DNA of 50,535 bases from an uncultured Bacteroidales bacterium (lineage in GTDB: Bacteria; Bacteroidota; Bacteroidia; Bacteroidales; WCHB1-69), in the NCBI GenBank assembly GCA_937949745.1, contig CALECM010000112.1, positions 1-50,535 on the forward strand. Direction: 5' to 3'. The first letter of the stretch is position 1. Every line of letters starts with the position of its first letter. A model generated the notes under the pieces. That model did not search any database and had not been told where the DNA came from. It was given only the letters and a program-made list of their open reading frames with translations. Of this stretch, positions 17,088 through 24,995 are shown piece by piece. The position numbers and the translations under genes were made by a program.

Positions 17088-17822
17088 TTATTCTTTTATT
17101 ACCAGGTTAAGGATTTTCATAAATTCCGGAAGACTATTATTCTGTTCGTTCAATATATTAAGTTTGTCTCTGTTATCCAGTATTTTCACTTTGGTCTCAA
17201 GCTCTTCGTCGATCAATACTTCCATACCGTTAATGCTGTTGTCATAATGGTTACGCAAATAAGCCATGATCTCCCGGGTTTTTTCCTCGATCTGCTCTTT
17301 CTGGAGCATATTCCGCACTTTGATGACCAATGTTTGATTGGTAATCTCAGGAAGATATTCTTTTAATGAATAATACACCGTGGGCAATTTTTGAAAACAG
17401 GTATCTACCACTTTACTCCAGTGGACCTCAAAACTTTCAGCTTCCGGAGTTGGAAGTATGTTTTCTTCTTCCGATACTGTCGATAATTCCTGTACTTTTT
17501 CAGCCTCCGCTCCCTGGCATGTACCGGTAATCTCAATTTCTGCGGGAACATCCGGCAGAGGATTTTCAATATCCGGCTCTTTAGCTTCCACTGTGGGAGG
17601 TATTACGGTACTCAGGTCGATACTTTCCGGCACATTCTCAGTCTCCGGTTTTTCAGTAGCTTTCACTATAGGAGCATCATTGATGTATTCCTTGATAGAT
17701 GGCGATTTTTTTACCGCATTGGTAGGGGGCGGCACGAAATTACGGCTTGATTGCCGGGGCATATTAGGATCCTGAGCGGCTGCCGTATCTGGTTTATGAT
17801 TATCTCTCCCGTGATTGCCTGA
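17088..17822 (-). CDS. dnaX: DnaX tau C-terminal part, in a different frame from the dnaX N-terminal part
   Basis: This frame is open from 17822 (just after a TAG at 17823-17825) to the stop at 17088. Its first ATG is at 17762. The first ~140 residues are a Pro/Glu/Val/Thr-rich low-complexity linker. The last ~110 residues (FEVHWSKVVDTCFQKLPT to the end) form the helical domain resembling the C-terminal, polymerase-binding part of Bacteroidota DnaX, with a conserved Leu-rich helix and LRNHYDN. It has no initiation signal of its own that is convincing. It continues the 17800-18933 gene if the ribosome, or a corrected sequence, gains one base (+1) between 17822 and 17803. The combined product would be about 615 residues, normal for full-length tau. 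Confidence 0.8.
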   Translation of the reverse strand, partial: SGNHGRDNHKPDTAAAQDPNMPRQSSRNFVPPPTNAVKKSPSIKEYINDAPIVKATEKPETENVPESIDLSTVIPPTVEAKEPDIENPLPDVPAEIEITGTCQGAEAEKVQELSTVSEEENILPTPEAESFEVHWSKVVDTCFQKLPTVYYSLKEYLPEITNQTLVIKVRNMLQKEQIEEKTREIMAYLRNHYDNSINGMEVLIDEELETKVKILDNRDKLNILNEQNNSLPEFMKILNLVIKE

Positions 17823-18933
17823 CTACAGCTTTGGCCTTATAGAGATAATTGGCGTTGATTTGCATGAGGCAAATTTCTACCGAGATACGTTTACTATTGG
17901 ATAACTTGTAATTAAAATCACACTGGTTGCATAACTCCAACGCTCTCAACAATAATTGCCTGTCGACTTTTTTAGCCTGTTCCCCAAATTTATTTTTTAC
18001 ACTTTCCGACACTTCGATAAGCCGGATGGTTTCGTTACTCTGGGCCATCAGTAAATTCCGGAAATGGGTAGCCAGTCCGGAAATGAAATGTTGTCCGTCA
18101 AAACCTTTCGCCAGGATTTCATCAAAAAGCAGCAGGAAAGAATTGGTATCTTCGCTGAAAAGATAATCGGTCATCCGGATATACTGGTTTACATCCAATA
18201 CATTAAGATTCTCAATGGTTGCCTCATAGGTAATGTTATTCCCGGTAAAACTTACCAACTGATCAAATATGGACAAGGCATCCCGTAAAGCTCCGTCCGC
18301 TTTTGCCGCTACCACGCGGAGAGCTTCCGTTTCAGCCTGCACACCTTCACTTTGCGCCACAAACTGAAGGTGACGGATCATATCGTCATCCTTGATCCTT
18401 TTAAAATCATAAACCTGACACCGTGAAAGTATGGTGGGAATGATCTTATGTTTTTCCGTAGTGGCCAATATAAATTTGGCATATGCGGGAGGTTCTTCCA
18501 GGGTTTTCAGAAACGCATTGAATGCCTGGTTGGACAGCATATGAACCTCATCGATGATATAGACCTTGTATTTGGCTCCCTGCGGCGCGATACGGACCTG
18601 GTCAACCAACGCGCGGATATCCTCCACGGAATTATTGGAAGCTGCATCCAGTTCATATACGTTAAAAGAGGTCGATTCATTGAATTGTTTACAGGAAGGA
18701 CATTCGTTGCAAGGTTCGAAATCTTCCGTCATATGCTCACAATTCAGGGCTTTGGCAAAAATTCTCGCGCAGGTGGTTTTTCCTACGCCACGGGGACCGC
18801 AAAAAAGAAAAGCCTGCGCTACCTGTCCGCTTCTAATGGCATTTTTTAAAGTGGAAGTGATGGATTGCTGACCTACCACGGAATTAAACGTTGAAGGACG
18901 ATATTTACGGGCAGATACTATAAAATTATCCAT
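17800..18933 (-). CDS. dnaX: DNA polymerase III subunit gamma/tau, ATPase and collar part
   Basis: The 377-residue frame holds the complete clamp-loader ATPase of DnaX. It has Walker A GPRGVGKTTCARIFAKAL (about 45-62), a four-cysteine zinc module (CEHM...CNECPSC, about 69-81), Walker B YIIDEVHML and the sensor region LSRCQVYDF. The helical collar domain III runs up to about residue 370. It stops at TAA 17802-17800 just after this collar, so the product alone is gamma-like: able to load clamps but lacking the tau tail that binds polymerase alpha and helicase. The tail is encoded immediately after it in the +1 frame. The start ATG at 18933 gives the normal VSARKYRP N-terminus. Confidence 0.92.
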   Translation of the reverse strand: MDNFIVSARKYRPSTFNSVVGQQSITSTLKNAIRSGQVAQAFLFCGPRGVGKTTCARIFAKALNCEHMTEDFEPCNECPSCKQFNESTSFNVYELDAASNNSVEDIRALVDQVRIAPQGAKYKVYIIDEVHMLSNQAFNAFLKTLEEPPAYAKFILATTEKHKIIPTILSRCQVYDFKRIKDDDMIRHLQFVAQSEGVQAETEALRVVAAKADGALRDALSIFDQLVSFTGNNITYEATIENLNVLDVNQYIRMTDYLFSEDTNSFLLLFDEILAKGFDGQHFISGLATHFRNLLMAQSNETIRLIEVSESVKNKFGEQAKKVDRQLLLRALELCNQCDFNYKLSNSKRISVEICLMQINANYLYKAKAVVRQSRER

Positions 18934-18999
18934 AAAGATCTATAAATAAAATAAATTCGTAACAACAATAAATGATAAAAGGGATTCTTTTCCCCAATG

Positions 19000-19007
19000 C
19001 AAAAATA
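19000..19007 (-). promoter_or_regulatory. Putative -7 box of the dnaX-protease-relA/spoT operon
   Basis: On the minus strand it reads TATTTTTG, 66 bases before the dnaX ATG. A second candidate, TATATTTG, lies at 19057-19050 on the minus strand within an A/T-rich divergent region shared with queE. Confidence 0.45.
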
Positions 19008-19121
19008 TAAATATTTTACGTTAAAATCCAGTATTTTTTTCTAATATTGCAAATATAATCGTGCCAGACCGGTGCCGGCAGAATTTTATGACCAGATACC
19101 CGAATAAGGGAAGGAAAAGAT

Positions 19122-19763
19122 ATGACAGCAGATACAATACAATATGAAGAAGAACAAAGGCAGGGGAAATTATTGCCCGTTATGGAAGAATTTTATTCTT
19201 TGCAGGGAGAAGGTTACCATACCGGAAAACCCGCTTATTTTCTGAGGGTTGGCGGATGCGATGTGGGTTGTTTTTTTTGCGATGTGAAAGAATCCTGGGA
19301 TGCAAGTAAACATCCTTTGGTAAAAAGCGACGAAGTTATTGAAAGGATAGTGCAAAATCCTGCAAAGGCCGTAGTGGTAACCGGAGGAGAACCTTTATTA
19401 TATAACCTGGACTACATTTGCAGCCGCTTGCATCGGTTAGACTTTTCATTATTCCTGGAAACTTCGGGTTCCGAACCTCTGAACGGAGAATGGGACTGGC
19501 TCTGTTTATCTCCTAAAAAAGACGCTCCTCCGTTACCGGAAGTACTGGCGGCGGCCCAGGAGCTCAAAGTGGTTATTTACGATGAGGATGATTTCCTGTG
19601 GGCGGAAGAAAATGCCCGTAAAGTAAATCCGGACTGCCTGTTGTATTTACAGCCGGAATGGAGTAATATTAAGAAAATGATGCAGGTCGTAGTGGAATAT
19701 GCTCTGAAAAACCCCAAATGGAGTGTTTCGATCCAGAGTCATAAATACATGAAAATACCTTAA
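19122..19763 (+). CDS. queE: 7-carboxy-7-deazaguanine synthase
   Basis: The 213-residue radical SAM enzyme converts 6-carboxytetrahydropterin to 7-carboxy-7-deazaguanine on the way to queuosine. The family N-terminal block EEFYSLQGEGYHTGKPAYF is at about 22-40. The cluster-binding cysteines are Cys46, Cys50 and Cys53 in GGCDVGCFFCDVK, the canonical CX3CX2C spacing. VVTGGEPLLY (about 84-93) binds SAM. The first 20 residues are an extension; Met21 (19182) is a possible alternative start. AAGGAAAAGA upstream of the ATG resembles a ribosome-binding site. It is convergent with ychF, 3 bp apart. Its substrate supplier queD lies at 28210. Confidence 0.95.
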   Translation: MTADTIQYEEEQRQGKLLPVMEEFYSLQGEGYHTGKPAYFLRVGGCDVGCFFCDVKESWDASKHPLVKSDEVIERIVQNPAKAVVVTGGEPLLYNLDYICSRLHRLDFSLFLETSGSEPLNGEWDWLCLSPKKDAPPLPEVLAAAQELKVVIYDEDDFLWAEENARKVNPDCLLYLQPEWSNIKKMMQVVVEYALKNPKWSVSIQSHKYMKIP

Positions 19764-19766
19764 GCA

Positions 19767-20864
19767 TTACACATTGTAGCGTATGTGAAGGATATCCCCG
19801 TCTTCTACGATATAATTTTTCCCTTCCACGGAAAGTTTCCCTGCTTCCTTACATTTTTGTTCCGATCCAAGTTCGACCAGATCATGGTACTTGATCACTT
19901 CGGCCCGGATAAAACCACGTTCCAGATCACTGTGGATTACACCGGCAGCCTGTGGAGCGGTCATTCCTTTCCGGATTGTCCAGGCCCTGTTTTCTTTTCC
20001 TCCGACGGTAAAGAAAGCGATGAGATTCAATAACCGGTAAGCCTCCCTGATCACCCTGTTTACCCCGGGTTCCTTAAGACCTACGTCGGCAAGAAATTCC
20101 AACCTGTCTTCCTCATTATCCAGTTCCGCAATTTCCGATTCGGTTTTTCCCGCAATCACAAGAGGTTCCATAGACTGGTTTTTCAAATACTCCTTTACCT
20201 GTTCCACATACGCATTTCCCGAAACAGCGGCATCATCGTTGACATTGCAAACGTACATCATGGCTTTCTCGGTGAGCAGCATCATATCCTTAACTACTGA
20301 CTTTTCTTCTTCGGTAGCTTCCAAAGTTCTTACGTTTTGGAAATTCTCGAGGTGTTGCTTATATTTCAGCAATACGTCCAGATCTCTTTTGGCTGTTTTA
20401 TCACCGACCTTGGCCGCTTTTTCCACTCGTTGTATCTTCCTCTCCACCTGTTCCAGATCTTTCACCTGCAATTCGAAATCAATGATCTCAATATCCCGCA
20501 CCGGATCCACCGAACCTTCGACATGAGGAAGGTTGGGATCATCGAAGCAACGTAGCACATGGATAAGCGCGTCACACTGCCTGACATCGCCGAGAAAACT
20601 GTTCCCGATCCCTTCTCCCTGATTGGCTCCTTTCGCAAGGCCTGGAATATCCACGATATCCAGGGTGGCATAAACCAACTTTTCTGCCTTAATAAAAGTA
20701 TTGATATTAGCCAATCTCTCATCGGGAACCGAACAGGTACCGATATTGGATTTACTGGTACTGTATGCGAAATCGGTGATGGCGGCCTTGGTATTGGATA
20801 TACAATTGAACATGGTGGTCTTACCTGAATTGGTAATACCTACAATTCCACATTTTAATCCCAT
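19767..20864 (-). CDS. ychF: Redox-regulated ATPase YchF (Obg-family)
   Basis: The 365-residue P-loop protein has GIVGITNSGKTTMFNCI at about 6-22 and DIVDIPGLAKGANQGEGIGN (the G3/switch II region). The helical coiled domain is at about 130-190. It ends with a C-terminal TGS domain around FFTVGGKENRAWTIRKGMTAPQAA. YchF prefers ATP to GTP and associates with ribosomes and stress responses. NVND replaces the NKxD guanine motif, as is usual for this family. It starts 10 bp after the nfu gene. Confidence 0.96.
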   Translation of the reverse strand: MGLKCGIVGITNSGKTTMFNCISNTKAAITDFAYSTSKSNIGTCSVPDERLANINTFIKAEKLVYATLDIVDIPGLAKGANQGEGIGNSFLGDVRQCDALIHVLRCFDDPNLPHVEGSVDPVRDIEIIDFELQVKDLEQVERKIQRVEKAAKVGDKTAKRDLDVLLKYKQHLENFQNVRTLEATEEEKSVVKDMMLLTEKAMMYVCNVNDDAAVSGNAYVEQVKEYLKNQSMEPLVIAGKTESEIAELDNEEDRLEFLADVGLKEPGVNRVIREAYRLLNLIAFFTVGGKENRAWTIRKGMTAPQAAGVIHSDLERGFIRAEVIKYHDLVELGSEQKCKEAGKLSVEGKNYIVEDGDILHIRYNV

Positions 20865-20874
20865 AATCTGTTTA

Positions 20875-21123
20875 TTAAAATCCTAATAGTACATCCTCCA
20901 CTGCCGTAATCTCAGGTAAGTGTTCTTTGACAGTTTGTTCGACACCTTGTTTGAGCGTAACTTTTGCATGTGGACAAGACCCGCAGGCACCCTGTAATTT
21001 TACTTTCACGATGTTATCGTCAGTCAGTTCCACATATTCTATATCTCCGCCGTCATTCTGCAAAAAAGGGCGTATTTGTTCGATGATCGATTTTACTTTT
21101 TCTTCTAACATTTGTTTTTCCAT
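20875..21123 (-). CDS. NifU-like C-terminal domain iron-sulfur carrier (Nfu)
   Basis: The 82-residue protein is one NFU domain with GACGSCPHAKVTLKQGVE at about 45-62. Cys47 and Cys50 form the CxxC that holds a shared [4Fe-4S] cluster in a dimer for delivery to target enzymes. LQNDGGDIEYV is the usual N-terminal signature. Met1 (21123) and Met5 (21111) are both possible starts. It is followed directly by ychF. Confidence 0.92.
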   Translation of the reverse strand: MEKQMLEEKVKSIIEQIRPFLQNDGGDIEYVELTDDNIVKVKLQGACGSCPHAKVTLKQGVEQTVKEHLPEITAVEDVLLGF

Positions 21124-21140
21124 CTTTCTAAAATTTGTTG

Positions 21141-21148
21141 CAAAAATA
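21141..21148 (-). promoter_or_regulatory. Putative -7 box of the nfu-ychF operon
   Basis: On the minus strand it reads TATTTTTG (TAnnTTTG), 17 bases before the ATG at 21123. The remainder of the spacer up to 21419 is A/T-rich with no other clear signal. Confidence 0.55.
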
Positions 21149-21419
21149 CTAAAAAGAGGTTTCCCTCTCTGATTTATTTATCGTATCGGAGAAACTTGAT
21201 CCCACTCACCTGTTTCGATCCTGATTCTCCAGGATTTATAAACATCAATTACAGGATTTTATTGTATTTTTTAAAATCCGGAAACGTCAATAAAAATTAA
21301 CACTTTTTATATAATTAATTTAAGGGAATCCCGTTCCTTAAGAGTAAAGATTTTCTATTTCCTTAGTCATATCTTTATTGGAATAAAAATCAACAAGAAT
21401 ATTAGCTGTTATAGAAACC

Positions 21420-22439
21420 ATGAATTTTAACGAAAAGAATATATTATTGACCGGAGCATCAGGTGCCGTAGGCCAAGAAGTGTTATCCCAATTAATAACC
21501 GACCCGTCGTTCCGGATCACCGTTTTTGACCGGCAAACCCGTCATTCCACCAAAATTTTCCGTCGTTACAAAAACGATATTAATATTATCTATGGCGATA
21601 TTTCAAAAAAAGAAGATGTGGAGAAAGCGACCCATAATATTGATGTCGTGATCCATCTGGCCGCTGTCATACCTCCGTTAGCCGACCATTATCCCGCTCT
21701 TGCGTACGAAGTGAATGTGACAGGTACCCGGAATCTCCTGGAGGCGGTAAAACGGAATTCGCCGCAGGCCTTTTTTATGTACGCTTCTTCAATTTCCGTT
21801 TACGGAGATCGTATCAATTCACCGATGATCTCCACTGAGGATACATTGAATCCCTGCGAGCATGACCATTATGCACATACTAAAATCGAAGCGGAAAAAC
21901 TGGTGACGGACTCATCCCTTTCATGGACCATTTTCCGGTTATCGGCGGTCATGGGATACCGGAACCATAAAATGAGCGGTCTTATGTTCGAAATGCCGTT
22001 GGATACCCCGATGGAAATCGTAACGCCCCATGATACCGGAAAAGCTTTCGTGTCGGCTATACATCAAACCGAAGAATTGAAAGGTCAAATATTTAATTTA
22101 GGAGGAGGAGATAAAAACCGGCTGACTTACCGGGAATTCCTTCGCCGGTCTTTCAGGATTTACGGATTAAAAAAACCGGATTTCCCGGAATATGCTTTTG
22201 CAACGAAAAACTTTCATTGCGGATATTACTGTGACGGAGACCGCCTGAATGAGATACTCCATTTCAGAAATGACACGATTAAAACCTATTTTTCAGTCTT
22301 GCATGAACAGATAAATCCCGCGCAGCGTTTTTTCACGTCATTGTTCAATAAATTTATCAAAAGATATTTCCTCCGGAAATCACTTCCTTATTTAGCTTTC
22401 GTGAAAAAAGATCCTGTATTACTGGAACGTTTCTTTTAA
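21420..22439 (+). CDS. NAD(P)-dependent epimerase/dehydratase, extended SDR
   Basis: The 339-residue protein begins with the Rossmann loop LLTGASGAVGQE (about 9-20). It has VVIHLAAVIPP (about 76-86), SSISVYGD, and the active-site YxxxK in DHYAHTKIEAEKL at about 151-163. This is the extended SDR pattern of sugar-nucleotide epimerases/dehydratases and 3-beta-hydroxysteroid-like enzymes; the substrate is unknown. The last ~60 residues are basic and aromatic-rich (FNKFIKRYFLRKS) and might associate with membrane. It is convergent with the next gene with one base between the stop codons. Confidence 0.8.
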   Translation: MNFNEKNILLTGASGAVGQEVLSQLITDPSFRITVFDRQTRHSTKIFRRYKNDINIIYGDISKKEDVEKATHNIDVVIHLAAVIPPLADHYPALAYEVNVTGTRNLLEAVKRNSPQAFFMYASSISVYGDRINSPMISTEDTLNPCEHDHYAHTKIEAEKLVTDSSLSWTIFRLSAVMGYRNHKMSGLMFEMPLDTPMEIVTPHDTGKAFVSAIHQTEELKGQIFNLGGGDKNRLTYREFLRRSFRIYGLKKPDFPEYAFATKNFHCGYYCDGDRLNEILHFRNDTIKTYFSVLHEQINPAQRFFTSLFNKFIKRYFLRKSLPYLAFVKKDPVLLERFF

Positions 22440-22440
22440 A

Positions 22441-23088
22441 TTATTGATCCCGGCATTGGTCAGATCCGAATTTTTCTTTAGCGAATTTACTGATAAAATT
22501 GACCGTTTCATCAATACCCAATAAAGAAGAGTTAACACAAAGATCATAAGATTCCGCGACTCCCCACAATTTATTGGTATAATAATTGTAGTATCCCGCT
22601 CTTTTTTTATCGGTTTTAGCCAATAGGTCGGCCACTTTTTCACGTGGAAGTTCCTGCCTTTCCATTACCCGGTTTATACGGTCCTCATGATCCGCCGTGA
22701 TAAAAATATTTACGCAACGAGGATGATCCCTTAGAATATAATCTGCACAACGCCCTACAAACACAGCCGAGTGTTTCGTTGCCAGTCCCCGTATGACATC
22801 ACTTTGTATTTTGAAAAGGGTTTCATTACTAAGATAATTATAAAGGAATTCATCGCCCAACGGATTTGAACGTAAACCCAGGAATCCTCCGAATAAGCCG
22901 AAACGCTTTTTCTCATCCGCTTCTTCAAAAAATTCCTTCTCTAACCCGCTTTCTTTGGAAGCAATATTGATCAACTCTTTATCGTAAAAAGAAAAAGACA
23001 ATTGGTGGGCAAGTTTTTCCCCGATCAGGCGACCTCCGCTTCCGAACTGGCGGCCAATGTTAATAACGCAATGCTGTTGTGTTGACAT
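22441..23088 (-). CDS. Cytidylate kinase-like family protein
   Basis: A 215-residue P-loop kinase with INIGRQFGSGGRLIGEKLA (about 10-28), in which GSGG replaces the usual GxGK(S/T), as in the cytidylate-kinase-like (Cytidylate_kin2) group. AVFVGRCADYIL and VNIFITADHEDRINRVMER are the lid and core strands. KDKRAGYYNYYT-like text (KKRAGYYNYYT) is typical for the family. The phosphate acceptor of this group is not established and it is distinct from canonical Cmk. It lies 10 bp after the MATE transporter gene on the same strand, so the two are probably co-transcribed. Confidence 0.8.
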   Translation of the reverse strand: MSTQQHCVINIGRQFGSGGRLIGEKLAHQLSFSFYDKELINIASKESGLEKEFFEEADEKKRFGLFGGFLGLRSNPLGDEFLYNYLSNETLFKIQSDVIRGLATKHSAVFVGRCADYILRDHPRCVNIFITADHEDRINRVMERQELPREKVADLLAKTDKKRAGYYNYYTNKLWGVAESYDLCVNSSLLGIDETVNFISKFAKEKFGSDQCRDQ

Positions 23089-23098
23089 ACTCTGTAAT

Positions 23099-24490
23099 TT
23101 AACTTGGGTTTAAGGACTGTTCGGTTTTATGAGCCGGCTCTTCCGATATTTTTTTAAATTTCCTGAATTGTAACAGGAGCATTATAAATGCCGTGATACT
23201 CGCGATAAAATCAGAAATAGGCATGCTATACCAGATACCGTTCACTCCGTAAAATCTTGGTAAAATGATCAACAAAGGTAATAAAAAGATAATTTGCCTG
23301 CTCAATGACATAAAAATCGCTTTCCCCGCCATCCCTATACTTTGAAAGAAATTTGAAACCACCATCTGGAAACCTATGAGCGGAAAAATCATAAACACAA
23401 TACGCAATCCCTGCGCCGCCAAAGAGACAAGGGTCTGATCGGTCGTAAAAATATTGACGACGGTTCTCGGAAATAATTCGATAACTATGAATCCGAAAGT
23501 CATGACTACCGTTGCCCAGATAATTGTTTTTTTCAGTACTTCATTGACACGGGCATATTGTTTGGCGCCGTAGTTATAACCCACAATCGGCTGCATTCCC
23601 TGGTTAAGTCCCACTACTACCATAACGAAGAGGAAAGATATCCGGTTAATGATGCCGTAAGCTCCCACGGCCAAATCTCCGCCATAACGGATCAATCCCT
23701 GATTGATGACGATTACGATGAGGCATGAGGCCGCATTCAGGAAGAAAGAAGCGGATCCGATAGAAAGCGTATCTTTTACAATTTTTTTCTTCAGTCTGAA
23801 AATACCTTTCTTAAAATGGATAAAACGATTCTTATTACTAAAAAACCTAAACTGCCATAATAATAAAATGACCTGTGATAGTATGGTCGCGATGGCGGCT
23901 CCCCTGATTCCCCAGCCCAATCCAAAGATAAACAACGCATTCAGGGGAATATTGATTAAAACCGTAGCGATAGTACAGTACATGGCTTTTTGCGGATTGC
24001 CGGCCGACCTGAGAAGCGAATTTAATCCCATATATAAATGGGTAAGTACATTACCTAAAAGTATAATCTCCATATAATCACGTGCATAAGGCAAGGTGTC
24101 GGAACTTGCCCCGAAAAAGCGGAGAATGGGGTCAATAAAGACCAGCGTCGGTATGGTGAACAGGATTCCTATGATAATATTCAGAATGACCACATTTCCC
24201 AAAATAGTATTGGCTGTCGTATAGTCTTTTTGTCCCATCCGGATCGACAGTAAAGTAGCACCGCCCACTCCGACCAGTGCCCCGAAAGCCGATGCGAGGT
24301 TCATCAGGGGAAAGGTAATCGCCAGACCGGAAATCGCAAGAGGCCCTACGCCGTGTCCAATGAAAACACTGTCCGTAATATTATACAGTGAGGAAGCCGT
24401 CATCGCTATAATAGCGGGCACGGCATATTGTCTTAATAACTTACCAATACTCTCCGTACCGAGTTCGATTGGTCTATTTTGCAGTCCCAT
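23099..24490 (-). CDS. MATE family efflux transporter
   Basis: The 463-residue protein has 12 predicted membrane helices in two six-helix halves. Each half carries the MATE start pattern, e.g. LLRQYAVPAIIAMTASSLYNITDSVFIG at about 18-45, with the family's Pro and Asp in helix 1. GQKDYTTANTILGN is the conserved loop of the first half, and GYNYGAKQYARVNEVLKKT that of the second. These proteins export cationic drugs or metabolites using Na+ or H+ gradients; the substrate here is unknown. The C-terminus is a soluble tail. Confidence 0.93.
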   Translation of the reverse strand: MGLQNRPIELGTESIGKLLRQYAVPAIIAMTASSLYNITDSVFIGHGVGPLAISGLAITFPLMNLASAFGALVGVGGATLLSIRMGQKDYTTANTILGNVVILNIIIGILFTIPTLVFIDPILRFFGASSDTLPYARDYMEIILLGNVLTHLYMGLNSLLRSAGNPQKAMYCTIATVLINIPLNALFIFGLGWGIRGAAIATILSQVILLLWQFRFFSNKNRFIHFKKGIFRLKKKIVKDTLSIGSASFFLNAASCLIVIVINQGLIRYGGDLAVGAYGIINRISFLFVMVVVGLNQGMQPIVGYNYGAKQYARVNEVLKKTIIWATVVMTFGFIVIELFPRTVVNIFTTDQTLVSLAAQGLRIVFMIFPLIGFQMVVSNFFQSIGMAGKAIFMSLSRQIIFLLPLLIILPRFYGVNGIWYSMPISDFIASITAFIMLLLQFRKFKKISEEPAHKTEQSLNPS

Positions 24491-24629
24491 AGCTTTTCCT
24501 TTCCATTTTTATTAAGTACAACTATATAATCCCTAAAATAAAGGTGCGAATAAAACAACTGATTAATAGGAATTTACAATTTGAATTATCATATTTCCCA
24601 GATTCCGAAAGGCGTCCGGAATGAGGGTG

Positions 24630-24637
24630 CAAAGGTA
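24630..24637 (-). promoter_or_regulatory. Possible -7 box for the MATE-kinase operon
   Basis: On the minus strand it reads TACCTTTG, 139 bases before the MATE ATG at 24490, which would give a long leader. No closer box was found. Confidence 0.4.
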
Positions 24638-24720
24638 CAAAAAAGATTTGATCGAACAGCTTAGGTTTGATGACAAAGATTCTCCCTTATTTAATAAAAA
24701 AAACAGGAACCGGGAATTAT

Positions 24721-24915
24721 CGTACCCTGAGTTCATCGAAGGGTACGTTCTTATACTATCTTCAGCTAAATGCGTGTGCCCTGTGCTTTTGGCTTCGATG
24801 AACTCAGCCAACAGTAATGAAAATCTTCATATGGCATTACCCGGAGAGAAGCGAAGAATCTTTTTGAAACAGAAACTAATCAGCTTAATTATATAACACC
24901 GTTCGATGAACTAAG
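24721..24915. repeat. Inverted-repeat cluster related to the 1-260 repeat
   Basis: CGTACCCT at 24721-24728 pairs with AGGGTACG at 24740-24747 as a hairpin. The 14-base CTGAGTTCATCGAA at 24727-24740 recurs in exact reverse complement at 24794-24807 and with one mismatch at 24902-24915. The segment CTTCGATGAACTCAGCCAAC matches the CTTCGACGGGCTTAGCCAAC end of copy A near the window start. GAGAAGCGAAGAATCTTTTT at about 24851-24870 matches the GAGCGAAGCGAAGGATCTTA part there. The cluster fills much of the 505-bp gene-free stretch 24491-24995 between a MATE gene and the EF-G paralogue. It looks like a degenerate member of the same dispersed family; small reading frames in it are treated as spurious. 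Confidence 0.7.
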
Positions 24916-24942
24916 GGTGCGGTATAAAACATCCCTTAAATA

Positions 24943-24977
24943 AAAAGGGATAATCCAAAAATCGGATTATCCCTTTT
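24943..24977 (-). terminator. Strong intrinsic terminator after the EF-G paralogue
   Basis: A perfect 14-bp stem, AAAAGGGATAATCC with GGATTATCCCTTTT, encloses a 7-base loop. The descending arm on the minus strand ends in a T-run. It lies 18 bases after the stop at 24996. Confidence 0.9.
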
Positions 24978-24995
24978 ATGAAAAGAAAAAAAGGT

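Noticed and set aside
24563..24896. Small overlapping frames on both strands before the EF-G paralogue
   Set aside because: They overlap the inverted-repeat cluster and a promoter box, and show no domain or signal.
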